A stretch of DNA of 64,000 bases from CAVQCA01 sp963763115 (GCA_963763115.1 CAVXNM010000012.1:28089-92088); one strand, 5' to 3'. Shown: positions 52,753 to 62,370, counted from the first letter of the stretch. Numbers and translations: made by a program. The notes: a model not told the origin generated them from the letters alone.

Positions 52753-54315
52753 ATGCGAACAATGACGGAAGTCTCAAAATATGCGGGGATCTTGCTGGCG
52801 GGGTTACTGGCATGGTCAACCGTTCAGGCACAGTCCGACAAGCCCAATATCCTGGTGGTGTGGGGGGATGACGTCGGCCAGTCCAACATCAGCACCTACA
52901 CGCATGGACTGGTCGGCTACCAGACGCCCAACATCGACCGTATCGCCAGCGAGGGCATGACCTTCACGGATTACTATGGCGAACAGTCCTGTACCGCCGG
53001 CCGGGCCTCGTTCATTACCGGACAGAGCGTCTTCCGTACCGGTCTGTCCAAGGTCGGTCTCCCGGGCGCCAAGGAGGGTATCAGCGAGAAGGATCCCACC
53101 ATCGCCACACTGCTAAAAGCGCGCGGCTACGCCACCGGCCAGTTCGGCAAGAACCACTTGGGCGATCGCGACGAGCACCTGCCGACCAACCACGGCTTCG
53201 ATGAATTCTATGGCAACCTCTACCACCTCAACGCCGAGGAGGAACCGGAGAACGAGGACTATTTCAAAAATCCCGAGTTGAAAAAGAAATTCGGGCCACG
53301 CGGCGTCATTCACTCCTGGGCCCTTCCCGACGGAACCCAGAAAATCGAGGATACCGGTCCCTTGACGAAAAAGCGCATGGAAACGGTCGATGACGATACC
53401 TCGGATCGCGCTATCGAGTTCATACGCAAACAACAAGAAGCGGGCAAGCCCTGGTTCGTGTGGTGGAACGGGACGCGTATGCACTTCCGCACCCACGTCA
53501 AACTGGAAGTGCGCGGCATTTCCGGCCAGGACGAGTATGCCGACGGCATGGTCGAGCATGACATGCACATTGGCAAGTTCCTGAAGCTGCTCGACGAGCT
53601 CGGCATCGCCGATAACACCATTGTGTTCTATTCCACCGACAACGGTCCCCACTACAACACCTGGCCGGACGCCGCCGCCACCCCGTTCCGCGGCGAGAAG
53701 AACACCAACTGGGAAGGCGGCTGGCGCGTGCCTGCCATGGTGCGCTGGCCCGGCAAGATCAAGCCTGGAACCTGGTCGAATGGCATTATGCACCACATGG
53801 ACTGGTTGCCGACCCTGCTGGCGGCCGCCGGCGAGCCCGATATCAAGGAACAGCTCCTCAAGGGCGTCAACGCCAACGGGCGGGATTACAAGGTTCATCT
53901 TGACGGCTACAACATGTTGCCGCTGCTGACCGGGCAGGTCGAGAAAGATCCGCGCCATGAGATCTTCTACTTCTCCGACGACGGCGATCTCACGGCGATG
54001 CGTTATGACGACTGGAAACTGATCTTCATGGAACAGAAAGCCACGGGTACCTTCCGCGTATGGATGGAACCTTTCGTGCCGTTGCGCGTGCCGTTGATAG
54101 AGAACCTGCGCCGCGACCCCTACGAGCGGGCGGAGATCACCTCCAACACCTACTACGACTGGATGCTGGATCGCGCCTTCCTGCTGGTGCCGGCGCAGGC
54201 GTATGTGGCCAACTTTTTGGAAACCTTCAAGGAATTCCCACCGCGCATGAAGGCCGCCAGCTTCAGTCTCGATCAGGTTCTGGAGAAGATGCAAAGTCCA
54301 GCTGGCGCACAGTGA
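52753..54315 (+). CDS. Arylsulfatase (sulfatase family, formylglycine type)
   Basis: About 520 residues. A signal peptide (YAGILLAGLLAWSTVQAQ) sends it to the periplasm. The core starts KPNILVVWGDDVGQSNIS, with the two metal aspartates, and the modified cysteine is in GEQSCTAGRASFITGQ (C-x-A-G-R), which fits the sulfatase signature; FSTDNGPHYNTWPD supplies the distal metal ligands. It hydrolyses sulfate esters. The ATG at 52753 follows AGGAG by six bases; a frame opening at 52612 is rejected because it would bury the signal. It starts a plus-strand group of sulfatase, phosphatase, MscS, FadL and envelope proteins. Confidence 0.94.
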   Translation: MRTMTEVSKYAGILLAGLLAWSTVQAQSDKPNILVVWGDDVGQSNISTYTHGLVGYQTPNIDRIASEGMTFTDYYGEQSCTAGRASFITGQSVFRTGLSKVGLPGAKEGISEKDPTIATLLKARGYATGQFGKNHLGDRDEHLPTNHGFDEFYGNLYHLNAEEEPENEDYFKNPELKKKFGPRGVIHSWALPDGTQKIEDTGPLTKKRMETVDDDTSDRAIEFIRKQQEAGKPWFVWWNGTRMHFRTHVKLEVRGISGQDEYADGMVEHDMHIGKFLKLLDELGIADNTIVFYSTDNGPHYNTWPDAAATPFRGEKNTNWEGGWRVPAMVRWPGKIKPGTWSNGIMHHMDWLPTLLAAAGEPDIKEQLLKGVNANGRDYKVHLDGYNMLPLLTGQVEKDPRHEIFYFSDDGDLTAMRYDDWKLIFMEQKATGTFRVWMEPFVPLRVPLIENLRRDPYERAEITSNTYYDWMLDRAFLLVPAQAYVANFLETFKEFPPRMKAASFSLDQVLEKMQSPAGAQ

Positions 54316-54440
54316 TCCATCTATTCCGGATGAAGATGGAACGTCATTGAATGCATGCTGACCACCCTGCCAGGGAAGGCCGGGTGGTCAGCGTCACTGT
54401 CTGTCAGAACCCTGAATACTAGCCGGATAGGGGGCGCACC

Positions 54441-55469
54441 ATGCGTTTATCGTTTCCTGAATACCACTTTGCGTTGCCATGCGGTTGGTTACTGGCCGTC
54501 TGTCTGTGCCTGTTCATGCCGGTCGCAACGGCCGCAACAGACCCGCTGCCTTCCTGGACGGAGGGCGCGAGCAAGCAGGCCATCGTTGATTTCGTACGAC
54601 AGGTGACCACGCCGGACAGTGCGGAGTTCGTCGTTCCCGATGAACGCATTGCCGTCTTCGACAACGACGGCACGCTGTGGTCGGAGAAGCCAGCCTATTT
54701 CCAGCTCCTGTTCGCCATCGATCGCATCAAGCAACTGGCGCCGCAGCACCCCGAGTGGAAAACCACACAGCCTTTCAAGGCCGTGCTGGACAACGACATG
54801 GACGCACTGGCGGACTCAGGTGAAAAAGGCCTGTTGCAGCTGGTGATGGCCTCCCATGCCGGGATGACCACCACGGAGTTCGAGCGGATCGTCGGGGATT
54901 GGTTGATGACGGCCCGGCATCCGCGATTCAAGCGGCCTTACACGGAACTCGTTTACCAGCCCATGCTGGAGCTGTTGAGCTACCTGCGCGCCAACGGCTT
55001 CAAGACCTTCATCGTTTCCGGCGGCGGCATCGAATTCATGCGTCCATGGACGCAAGCGGTCTACGGCATCCCGCCGGAGCAGGTGATCGGCAGCAGCATC
55101 AAGGTGAAGTTTGAGCTGCGTGACGGTGAACCGGTGCTGGTGCGCCTGCCGGAGATCGATTTTATCGATGACAAGGCCGGCAAGCCCGTCGGCATTCACA
55201 AGTTCATCGGCCGTCGGCCCATCGCCGCGTTCGGCAATTCCGACGGCGATCTGCAGATGCTGCAGTGGACAACGGCGGGAGAGGGTGTGTGCTTCGGGCT
55301 CATCGTCCATCACACCGATGCCCGACGCGAATGGGACTACGACCGCGACACCCACGTCGGCAAGCTCGACAAGGCCCTGGGCGAGGCCGCTGCGCGGGGA
55401 TGGACGGTGGTGGATATGAAAAATGACTGGCGGGTGATTTATCCCTTCCAGTTGAAGAAGCAAGAATGA
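54441..55469 (+). CDS. Secreted HAD-family phosphatase
   Basis: 342 residues. A signal peptide (LLAVCLCLFMPVATAA) suggests the periplasm. HAD motif I is IAVFDNDGTLW (DxD, about 73-83), motif II is FIVSGGGIEFM, the lysine region is KPVGIHKFIGRRPIAAFGNSDGDLQML, which also holds motif IV (GNSDGD). The layout is that of phosphoserine-phosphatase-like HAD enzymes. The substrate is unknown. It follows the arylsulfatase by 125 bp, in the same direction; HAD phosphatases next to arylsulfatases and MscS genes recur in proteobacteria. Confidence 0.9.
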   Translation: MRLSFPEYHFALPCGWLLAVCLCLFMPVATAATDPLPSWTEGASKQAIVDFVRQVTTPDSAEFVVPDERIAVFDNDGTLWSEKPAYFQLLFAIDRIKQLAPQHPEWKTTQPFKAVLDNDMDALADSGEKGLLQLVMASHAGMTTTEFERIVGDWLMTARHPRFKRPYTELVYQPMLELLSYLRANGFKTFIVSGGGIEFMRPWTQAVYGIPPEQVIGSSIKVKFELRDGEPVLVRLPEIDFIDDKAGKPVGIHKFIGRRPIAAFGNSDGDLQMLQWTTAGEGVCFGLIVHHTDARREWDYDRDTHVGKLDKALGEAAARGWTVVDMKNDWRVIYPFQLKKQE

Positions 55470-55633
55470 TGCGCACGCTTTGCGAAAAGTGCATACAGTT
55501 TCTGTTTGAAAATGAATTATTTTAGCAATTTATGATCCGGCACGCTGGACGGGTCTGTGGGGTCGTTAGGGTTGGTTCGGCTTGTAGCAGGCCATTTCAA
55601 CAATTATTAACGGATTAATTTAAGGAAACATTT

Positions 55634-56509
55634 ATGGACGAGAATACAGTGGTAGATGTTACGAAAGTCATTCCTACCAGTGTGGATGAGGTTAACCAGA
55701 TCTGGGTGCAGGTACAGGACATCGTTACCGTCTGGGGTCTTAAGGTCATCGCCGCCATAGCGATTTTCATCATCGGCCGCTGGATCGCGATGCTGGTGCG
55801 ACGTGTCGTGCGGCGTGTCATGGAAAGAGCCAAGGTCGAGCCGATCATCACCGGTTTTGTGAGCAGTATTGCCTATATTGCCCTGCTGGCTTTCGTGGTC
55901 ATCGCGGCGCTCGGCCAGCTCGGCATCCAGACAACCTCGTTCATCGCCATTTTGGGTGCCGCCGGTCTGGCGATCGGCCTGGCACTGCAGGGCTCGCTGG
56001 CAAACTTTGCCGCCGGCTTTCTGATGATCATCTTCCGGCCATTCAAGGTCGGCGACTTCATCGAAGGTGCCGGTGTGGCCGGGGTGGTGGAGGAAATCCA
56101 GATCTTCACCACTACGCTAAAAACCGGGGACAACAAGATCATTATTGTTCCCAATGCCAAGCTGTCCGGGGACAACATTACCAATTATTCCGCACTGGAA
56201 ACGCGGCGCGTGGATATGACCGTCGGGGTTGCCTACGACGCGGATCTTGCACGGGGCAAAACAGTGCTGAATGACATTATCGGTAAAGATGAACGCATAC
56301 TTGCCGAGCCGGCATCACAGGTGGCCGTTGCGGAACTCGCGGACAGCAGTGTCAATTTCGTGGTGCGGGTGTGGACCAAAACGGCGGATTACTGGGCGGT
56401 CAAATTCGACATGACCGAGACCATCAAGAACCGTTTCGACGCCGAAGGCATCGGTATCCCGTTCCCGCAGCGCGAGATACATATTGTCAGGGGTGAAGCG
56501 GCGGCATGA
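55634..56509 (+). CDS. Small-conductance mechanosensitive channel, MscS family
   Basis: 291 residues. Three membrane helices lie at about 32-52, 76-96 and 98-125, the last being the pore helix with the glycine/alanine pattern FIAILGAAGLAIGLALQGSLANFAAGFLMI. The beta domain (PFKVGDFIEGAGVAGVVEEIQIFTTTLKTGDNKIIIVPNAKLSGDNITNYS) and the alpha/beta C-terminal domain complete the MscS fold. It releases solutes on osmotic down-shock, in the inner membrane. The stop overlaps the ATG of the FadL gene (ATGA), so the two are translationally coupled. Confidence 0.95.
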   Translation: MDENTVVDVTKVIPTSVDEVNQIWVQVQDIVTVWGLKVIAAIAIFIIGRWIAMLVRRVVRRVMERAKVEPIITGFVSSIAYIALLAFVVIAALGQLGIQTTSFIAILGAAGLAIGLALQGSLANFAAGFLMIIFRPFKVGDFIEGAGVAGVVEEIQIFTTTLKTGDNKIIIVPNAKLSGDNITNYSALETRRVDMTVGVAYDADLARGKTVLNDIIGKDERILAEPASQVAVAELADSSVNFVVRVWTKTADYWAVKFDMTETIKNRFDAEGIGIPFPQREIHIVRGEAAA

Positions 56510-57770
56510 ATATGAAGGCCATTCATAACAGGACGGTCTGTGGATGCTTGTTATCGATTGTTGCCTGTCTGTCCGCGCAGACTGTCACGGCTGCCGGTTT
56601 TTACCTCTCGGAGGTCGGTTCTCCGGCGAGCCTGGGAACAGGCGGGGTGGCCAACCCGACCAATACCTTTGGCGCTGATGCCGCCTGGACCAACCCGGCC
56701 GGCATGACGGGACTGAACAGGGACCAGATCTTTTCCGGTTTTCAGGCCGTGATTCCCAAGGTGGAGTTCGACTCCTCCACGGCGACGGCAGGGGGTCGGA
56801 CGGGGGTAATGCCGGTAATACGGCCGTTATTCCGAGTTTCTTTTACGTCAACAAGGTCAACGACCGCACCCGGCTGGGCATTTCGCTGGTCGCTCCCATG
56901 GGCGGGGGTGTGAACTACGGCGATGACTTTGTCGGACGCTACCAGACCATCCGCTCGGAACTGGCCACCGTCGCCCTCTCACCCGCCATCGGCTACAAAC
57001 TCACAGACCGGTTTTCCGTCGGCGCCGGTGTATCGTTCATCTATACAAAGTTCGAGCAGAAGATCGCCATCAACCAGGCTGCGCTGCTGGGGCCGGGGAC
57101 ACCGGATGGCGCCGTGCGATTCGATAATGCCACCGACTGGGGATACCAGCCGTACCTGGGGCTCACCTGGCAGTTTACCGACCGTGCGCTGCTGGGTGTG
57201 GTCTACCGGGCCAAGATGGATGTGAATCTGAAAGGGGATGTGAATTTCCGCAACCTGGCGATACCGAAACCCGGTGTCAACGATGTGAAGCTCGGGTGGG
57301 ACAATCCCCAGACGCTGGAGGCGGGTCTGAAATACCGGTTGTCGGACAAGAACCACCTGTTCCTGAATGCCGGCTGGCAGGACTGGTCGGAATTCAGTAA
57401 TAACCAGCTGGAGTTTTCCGGCGGGACGGTCGGCACCCTCGACCGGCAATGGGAGGACACCTGGCATGCGGGGATCGCCTTTGCACATCTTGACCAGGGA
57501 GACAGCGGTTACAGCGTCGGCTTCTCCTATGACAGTTCACCGGTCGACAACAAACACCGGACCTTCGATCTCCCGGTCGACGAGGCGTACAAGCTCTCCG
57601 CTGCCTATTTCTGGAAGGGTACCAAGAAGCTCGATTATTCCCTGGGCGGCACGATGTATTTCATCGGTGATGCAAATATCGACCTGACGGCCCAGGGCGT
57701 GCGCGCTGCCGGCAAGTATGACAGCAATTACATCCTCTTCCTTGGTGGCACGGTGCGCTACCGGTTCTGA
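56506..57770 (+). pseudogene. FadL/OmpP1-type outer-membrane transporter, one-base frameshift
   Basis: Two frames form one protein of about 420 residues. The first has a signal peptide and AAGFYLSEVGSPASLGTGGVANPTNTFGADAAWTNPAGMTGL, the classic FadL opening with the NPAG motif. The second continues AVIPSFFYVNKVNDRTRLGISLVAPMGGG and the beta-barrel strands to a C-terminal GGTVRYRF ending in phenylalanine, as in outer-membrane barrels. The frames join if one G is added to the GGGGG run at 56791-56795. Either a true frameshift or a homopolymer sequencing error. FadL proteins carry hydrophobic compounds across the outer membrane, so it could serve the sulfatase group. Confidence 0.85.
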
Positions 57771-57956
57771 CACCTGAGCCTCCGACGTGAGATGAGGAAC
57801 GTCAACCGTCTCGATAGTTCAATGGCTCGAGGGAGTCCTTACCGGAACACATTGCCGTGACATCAACTAATATGTAGGGAATCCGTACGGATTTTTCCAA
57901 AAACGATGATGAAAGGTTGAAAAAATAATCGTTTAATCAGCGAGGGGGGGATCTCT

Positions 57957-58733
57957 ATGAAGGCGGTACGTTTGCTGGCGGTGGCAGCCTGTCTGTGCTT
58001 CGCGGTGTTGGCCTACGGGGATGAACAGGCAGTGGACACCACGCCGGGGCCGGATATCGACCGCATGACCGAGCGTGTCCTGCTCGATGCCTGCGGTTAT
58101 TTGCGCTCTGCCGAACGGTTTTCGGTTAATGTCGAAGCCACCTACGAGGACGTGCTGACGTCGGGTACCCGGGTGGAATACAGCCGGCAGGCCCATGTGG
58201 TGCTGGAACGCCCCGACCATCTGCGTATCGACACCGAGAGCGATAAAGGTCCCCGTTCGTTCTATTATGACGCCAAAACGGTGACGGTTTATCATCCCGA
58301 CGAGGGCATCTACGCGGTCTTCGCGGCACCGTCTACTATTGACGCAATGGTCGATGCCGCCGAGGCGCGTGGTGTGACGATGCCGGCGAGCGACCTTTTG
58401 ATGAACCACCCGTGCCAGGCACTGGGAGATCACCTGCGCACCGGGACCTATGCGGGGCGTCATTATCTCGATGGAGACTGGTATCACCACCTGCTGCTGT
58501 CCACCGATGCTGTGGACGTGCAGCTCTGGGTGGCCGAGGGCGAGAGCCCCGAGATTCACAAGCTGGTCATCACCTACACGGACCTGCCAGGTGAGCCGCA
58601 GTATCGGGCACTGCTCAGCGACTGGGACTTCACCCCCGCTATCGATGCTGCGACGTTTACTTTCACGCCACCCGCGGATGCCCGCAAGGTTGGGTTTCTG
58701 GGTGCCGATGCGGCCCAGGGAGGTGAGCAATGA
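57957..58733 (+). CDS. DUF2092 family periplasmic protein
   Basis: 258 residues with a signal peptide (LLAVAACLCFAVLAYG). The rest fits the DUF2092 pattern: LRSAERFSVNVEATYEDVLTSGTRVEYSRQ, LERPDHLRIDTESDKGPRSFYYD, DAKTVTVYHPDEGIYAVFAAP and HKLVITYTDLPGEPQYRALLSDWDF. The fold resembles lipoprotein-carrier (LolA/LolB-like) half-barrels, so binding of a lipid or hydrophobic compound is possible (inference). GAGGGGGG lies seven bases before the ATG. It overlaps the DUF6515 gene by four bases (ATGA). Confidence 0.85.
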   Translation: MKAVRLLAVAACLCFAVLAYGDEQAVDTTPGPDIDRMTERVLLDACGYLRSAERFSVNVEATYEDVLTSGTRVEYSRQAHVVLERPDHLRIDTESDKGPRSFYYDAKTVTVYHPDEGIYAVFAAPSTIDAMVDAAEARGVTMPASDLLMNHPCQALGDHLRTGTYAGRHYLDGDWYHHLLLSTDAVDVQLWVAEGESPEIHKLVITYTDLPGEPQYRALLSDWDFTPAIDAATFTFTPPADARKVGFLGADAAQGGEQ

Positions 58734-60013
58734 CACGCACTCGTACAGTAAGGCAGCAGATGGCAAGCGGGCTCATCGCGGCTGTTCTGGTGATCCTGAT
58801 AGGCGCCGGCCCCACCCTGAATATGTCCGACTATCCGTATGGCGCCGGCCTGGCCGCGGCGGCGTTGCGAGGTGGTGGTGGAGGCGCCGGTCGTGGCAAC
58901 GTCCGTGCCGGCCATAAACAGAGCAAGGTCGACCGAAAGCCACGCGCCTCCAGTGCGCGACAGGGTTCGATTAAGCGCGCCAGCGCGAAGCAGACCAAGA
59001 AGTCCTTACGCCCGGCAAGCGGTGCTTCCGGTACGGTAAAACGCCCGGCGACGGCGACCAGCCAGCAGCGCCTTGCGAAGCAGAAGCCGGCGCAGACCAA
59101 ACGGCCCGCGGCTAAAACGAAGCCGAGCGACCGCAGCAGCATGAGTCGCAGCGAATGGAACAAGAAACTGCAGACGCACGAGGGACCGAAAGCGGGCGCG
59201 AAACCGGATCGCCAGGTCGCACGTCTGGACAATACGGAAAAACGCGGTGACCGGCGCGGGGTCAGCGAACAGGACCGCAAGGAACGCAAGAAGAACGTCG
59301 AGGACCGCCGCAAGGAATATACCGACAACCGCGATGAAATTCGCGACGAGCGCAAGAAATCGATGGAGGAATTGCAGAAGAACCGCCAGGACTATCTGGA
59401 TGCCGCACGCGAGGATCGCCAGGATTTCGCGGAAGACATGATGAAACAGCGCGAGGACATGTGGGAGGACATCTATGACGATCGTCACTACTGGGGTGAT
59501 TATGACGATCATCATCATCATAATAACGATGATGACGACGAATGGCTGTGGGGTATCGGCGGGGCGCTCGTCGGTGGGGTTGCCGGCTACATGATCGGCG
59601 CGGCGGTGAACTCGCCACCCGAGGGCACCGTGACCGTGCCCGCCGGTGGTACCAATTACCAGTACTACGGCGGCGCATTCTACGAGCCGGCCCCTTCCGG
59701 GCAGGGCTACGTGACCGCACCGGCGCCGGTGGGCGCCACGGTCGAAGCGCCGCCGCTGGACTGCACCATCGTGTTCGGGCCGGACCCTGCGGATCCCGGG
59801 TACTGCTTCTTCCAGGGGGCGTTCTTCCTTTACGACGAGAAGAGCGACAGCTACCTTGTTGCCGACCCCCCAACGGGCACGCAGGTGCCGTACCTGCCCG
59901 ATGGCTACACCGAGGAGACGGTCAACGACGTCGAGTATTACAAGCTCGGCACGATCTACTATCGTCCCTACCTGGCGGGTGATGATGAGCTGTTCGTCGT
60001 TTCGAAAATCTGA
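58730..60013 (+). CDS. DUF6515-like envelope protein with basic and coiled-coil regions
   Basis: 427 residues. An N-terminal hydrophobic segment (LIAAVLVILIGAGPTL) is followed by a long lysine/arginine-rich part (about 45-150). A charged helical stretch comes next (about 160-250: RKERKKNVEDRRKEYTDNRD, MEELQKNRQDYLDAAREDRQDF), then a His/Asp-rich strip (DDHHHHNNDDDDEW) that could bind metals. A glycine-zipper-like helix (GIGGALVGGVAGYMIGAAVNS) follows. The C-terminal third (YYGGAFYEPAPSGQGY, YYKLGTIYYRPYL) has the GxYY-type repeats of DUF6515. Coupled to DUF2092 by ATGA. Function unknown; periplasmic or membrane-anchored. Confidence 0.75.
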   Translation: MTRTRTVRQQMASGLIAAVLVILIGAGPTLNMSDYPYGAGLAAAALRGGGGGAGRGNVRAGHKQSKVDRKPRASSARQGSIKRASAKQTKKSLRPASGASGTVKRPATATSQQRLAKQKPAQTKRPAAKTKPSDRSSMSRSEWNKKLQTHEGPKAGAKPDRQVARLDNTEKRGDRRGVSEQDRKERKKNVEDRRKEYTDNRDEIRDERKKSMEELQKNRQDYLDAAREDRQDFAEDMMKQREDMWEDIYDDRHYWGDYDDHHHHNNDDDDEWLWGIGGALVGGVAGYMIGAAVNSPPEGTVTVPAGGTNYQYYGGAFYEPAPSGQGYVTAPAPVGATVEAPPLDCTIVFGPDPADPGYCFFQGAFFLYDEKSDSYLVADPPTGTQVPYLPDGYTEETVNDVEYYKLGTIYYRPYLAGDDELFVVSKI

Positions 60014-60158
60014 GTCAGGGTCGCCATACTCCCGAGGCCCGGCATTGCCGGTCGCTTCGGGATGGCAGCCGTCTCAGAAGTACGAAGCTGTCCCTCATAG
60101 AAGTGACTTAACAACCCTCCTGGCATCACAGGGGGATAACCACAAAGGAGAAAACACC

Positions 60159-60734
60159 ATGAAATATACCCTACGCAGCGGTCTCGTCTTCCTGTTGCTG
60201 GCGTTCTCGTTCGCCCCGGCGTGGGCGGATGAATACAGTGACACGATCAAGGTCTTCAAGGATGCCGGCGAGAGCGGTACGTTCTTTGCCAAGAGTTACG
60301 GCTACGCCGTGTTTCCCACCATCGGCAAGGGAGGCATCGGCATCGGCGGTGCCTACGGCAAAGGTCGGGTCTATGCCGGGGGTAATTACGTCGGCGACAC
60401 CTCGGTGACCCAGGTGAGCATAGGGTTGCAGCTTGGCGGGCAGGCCTACAGCCAGATCATCTTCTTCGAGGACCAGCGCGCCTTCGAAGAATTCACCAGC
60501 GGCAACTTCGAATTCGGCGCCCAGGCCTCGGCGGTCGCGATCACGGCGGGCGCCTCGGCGGCCGCCACGACCACCGGAACGTCCGCCGGCGCGAGCGGCG
60601 GCAAGCACGATGCGACCACGACCACAGCGGGCACCGAATTCCACAAGGGTATGGCTGTGTTTACCGTCGCCAAGGGCGGGTTGATGTATGAAGCCAGCAT
60701 CGGCGGGCAGAAGTTCAGCTATACGCCGAAGTGA
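60159..60734 (+). CDS. SYLF/YSC84-like lipid-binding domain protein
   Basis: 191 residues with a signal peptide (LVFLLLAFSFAPAWA). The SYLF core is visible as FFAKSYGYAVFPTIGKGGIGIGGAYGKGRVYAGGNYVGDTSVTQVSIGLQLGGQAYSQIIFFEDQRAFEEFTSGNFEFGAQASAVAITAGASAA. AKGGLMYEASIGGQKFSYTPK closes the domain. SYLF proteins bind membrane lipids; bacterial members are often exported. AAGGAG lies eight bases before the ATG. It ends the plus-strand envelope group, just before the transposase. Confidence 0.9.
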   Translation: MKYTLRSGLVFLLLAFSFAPAWADEYSDTIKVFKDAGESGTFFAKSYGYAVFPTIGKGGIGIGGAYGKGRVYAGGNYVGDTSVTQVSIGLQLGGQAYSQIIFFEDQRAFEEFTSGNFEFGAQASAVAITAGASAAATTTGTSAGASGGKHDATTTTAGTEFHKGMAVFTVAKGGLMYEASIGGQKFSYTPK

Positions 60735-60816
60735 ATGGTTGCATCGGGCAGCCTGATAAGGTTCTGGAAAGGCGACTGAATGCCGGCCGGCAGGAATGGC
60801 TGTGGTCCGCAATTAT

Positions 60817-61902
60817 TCAAGCTGCCTTCGGGAGCAGGCCGTATTCGTGATGTAATCCACTCAGAATAGGGTGAACCACCACCTTGAGATGATCCGAGAT
60901 ACGATGTCGATGTAATTGTGGCGAGGCAGGGAGGTCGGATGGTGGGTCCGGTATGCCTGGGCCGATACTGGAATGGGGCCGACCTTGGTTGTAATGCATC
61001 ACCCAGTTTGTAGTGATGCAACGCAGGTGGGATTCTGTTAACGGGATAAAGTAGTCAAGGCATTCTCGGCGGAGTGTGCCGATCACTCGTTCACAGAGAC
61101 TGTTGGCTTTTGGGCTTCGTGGTGGTGTCCTCAGTACACGTAGCCCCATGTGTGAAATCGATTGGTCAAGATGAGGTGAAAAGATACCGTCGCGATCATG
61201 GATGAGAAAACGGTAGCCATGGTCTGATGGGATGGCTTCCCGTAGTTGCTGTAGCGTCCATACGGCCGTTGGGTTAGTTGTCACATTGCAATGTACAATC
61301 CGCCGGGTCTGATGTTCGATGACTATAAAGACGTAGAGCAGTCGAAACGTTGCAGTCATGACGACATAGAAGTCACAGGGCAGTATGGCTGAGGCATGAT
61401 TGCGAACAAAAGTCGACCAGCGTTGATCCTTGCGCGGATGTCCCCGTGGGTATTTAGGCATATATTTTCGTATGGTACGCGGTGATACGCGAATACCCAG
61501 CTTGAGCAGCAATTCATTGGCAATGCGCTCCTCGCCCCAGGACGGATTACTCATGGCCATTTCGCGGATCAGTTGCCTGAGTTTGGCGGGTATCGGTGGT
61601 CGTCCTGGTCGTGATTTCCAGCGCCAGAACAGGCGAAAGCCCTGACGGTGCCATCGGACTAATGTCCGGGGCTGGACAACAACCAAGGCATCACGCCAGT
61701 TGAATAACCTGGAAAGCAGCACGAGTACAATTCGGATCGGTGTGTCTGGTCGGTGAGGCTTGGCCTTCCGCTTCTGGAACATAGCCAATTGTTTCCGCAG
61801 GAAGAGGTTTTCTGCCGCGAGTGCGCCCTGCGGACGTAGAAAGAGCCAGAGGAATGTGGCCAGGTCGCCGAGCAGTGTGATTATCGTTTTGACACCATCC
61901 AT
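60817..61902 (-). CDS. Integrase-core (DDE) transposase
   Basis: 361 residues and apparently intact. The N-terminal part has a helix-turn-helix region (ENLFLRKQLAMFQKRKAKPHRPDTP; PSWGEERIANELLLKLGIRVSPRTIRKYM). The catalytic rve domain has D in ILPCDFYVVM, D in RFLIHDRDGIFSPHL and E in NSLCERVIGTLRRECLDYF. The last 100 residues are HYNQGRPHSSIGPGIPDPP, typical of IS3/IS481-like integrase-core transposases. The exact family is not certain. I could not define terminal inverted repeats. A diverged relative runs off the right window edge. It was probably inserted next to, or into, the IS66 remnant on its upstream side. Confidence 0.88.
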   Translation of the reverse strand: MDGVKTIITLLGDLATFLWLFLRPQGALAAENLFLRKQLAMFQKRKAKPHRPDTPIRIVLVLLSRLFNWRDALVVVQPRTLVRWHRQGFRLFWRWKSRPGRPPIPAKLRQLIREMAMSNPSWGEERIANELLLKLGIRVSPRTIRKYMPKYPRGHPRKDQRWSTFVRNHASAILPCDFYVVMTATFRLLYVFIVIEHQTRRIVHCNVTTNPTAVWTLQQLREAIPSDHGYRFLIHDRDGIFSPHLDQSISHMGLRVLRTPPRSPKANSLCERVIGTLRRECLDYFIPLTESHLRCITTNWVMHYNQGRPHSSIGPGIPDPPSDLPASPQLHRHRISDHLKVVVHPILSGLHHEYGLLPKAA

Positions 61903-62003
61903 GACGAGCAGTATCTTGCCCGTGTGGTCAAAAAACCCATCCGTATAGAATTATCAACATTTTAGCACCTGCTGTAGGTCTCACAATGCCTTTGTGTCCG
62001 GCC

Positions 62004-62288
62004 TCAAATCTCGATGCTCACCCCGTTGGGCAACCGTATCCGGCACACGCAAAGCGGTGCCGCGGTTGCCTCGGTTACCTGCACCCGCTGAAATCCGGGA
62101 CGAGCCGGCATTGCAGGTGATAACACTCCCTGCTTCACCAGTCGCTTCCTGGCATCGTATAACGCACGGGCTCCCAGACCCTGGGCTTGCGCATAGATGT
62201 TCATCTTCTGGCCCGAGGACTCACACGCCTTGAGATGGTCAAGCCAGTAGCGCTGGCGTGTCGTTAACCGCTGTTTGCCATGCCGCAT
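62004..62288 (-). CDS. tnpA: IS66 accessory protein TnpA-like
   Basis: About 94 residues from MRHGKQRLTTRQRYWLDHL (an ATG at 62339 gives 17 more, less likely). The helix-turn-helix part is WLDHLKACESSGQKMNIYAQAQGLGARALYDARKRL and the C-terminal CVCRIRLPNGVSIEI is the usual ending of this family. In IS66 elements this protein is a small DNA-binding partner needed with TnpB and TnpC for transposition. Here it stands alone and is presumably non-functional. Confidence 0.7.
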   Translation of the reverse strand: MRHGKQRLTTRQRYWLDHLKACESSGQKMNIYAQAQGLGARALYDARKRLVKQGVLSPAMPARPGFQRVQVTEATAAPLCVCRIRLPNGVSIEI

Positions 62289-62370
62289 CGCTCCGCTACT
62301 TAAATCACCAAGAGACCAGCATGCCGATGGAGGCATCAAGAGAACAGGGTGCGGTTTATTTATCGCTTAC
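62004..62370 (-). mobile_element. IS66-family remnant, one end and tnpA only
   Basis: The presumed IS end is at 62370, where the gene strand begins GTAAGCGATAAATAAACC, matching the usual GTAA start of IS66 termini. The tnpA-like gene follows at 62288-62004. tnpB and tnpC, which should come next, are absent; the other transposase and its flank occupy that place, so the element is truncated. Confidence 0.6.
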
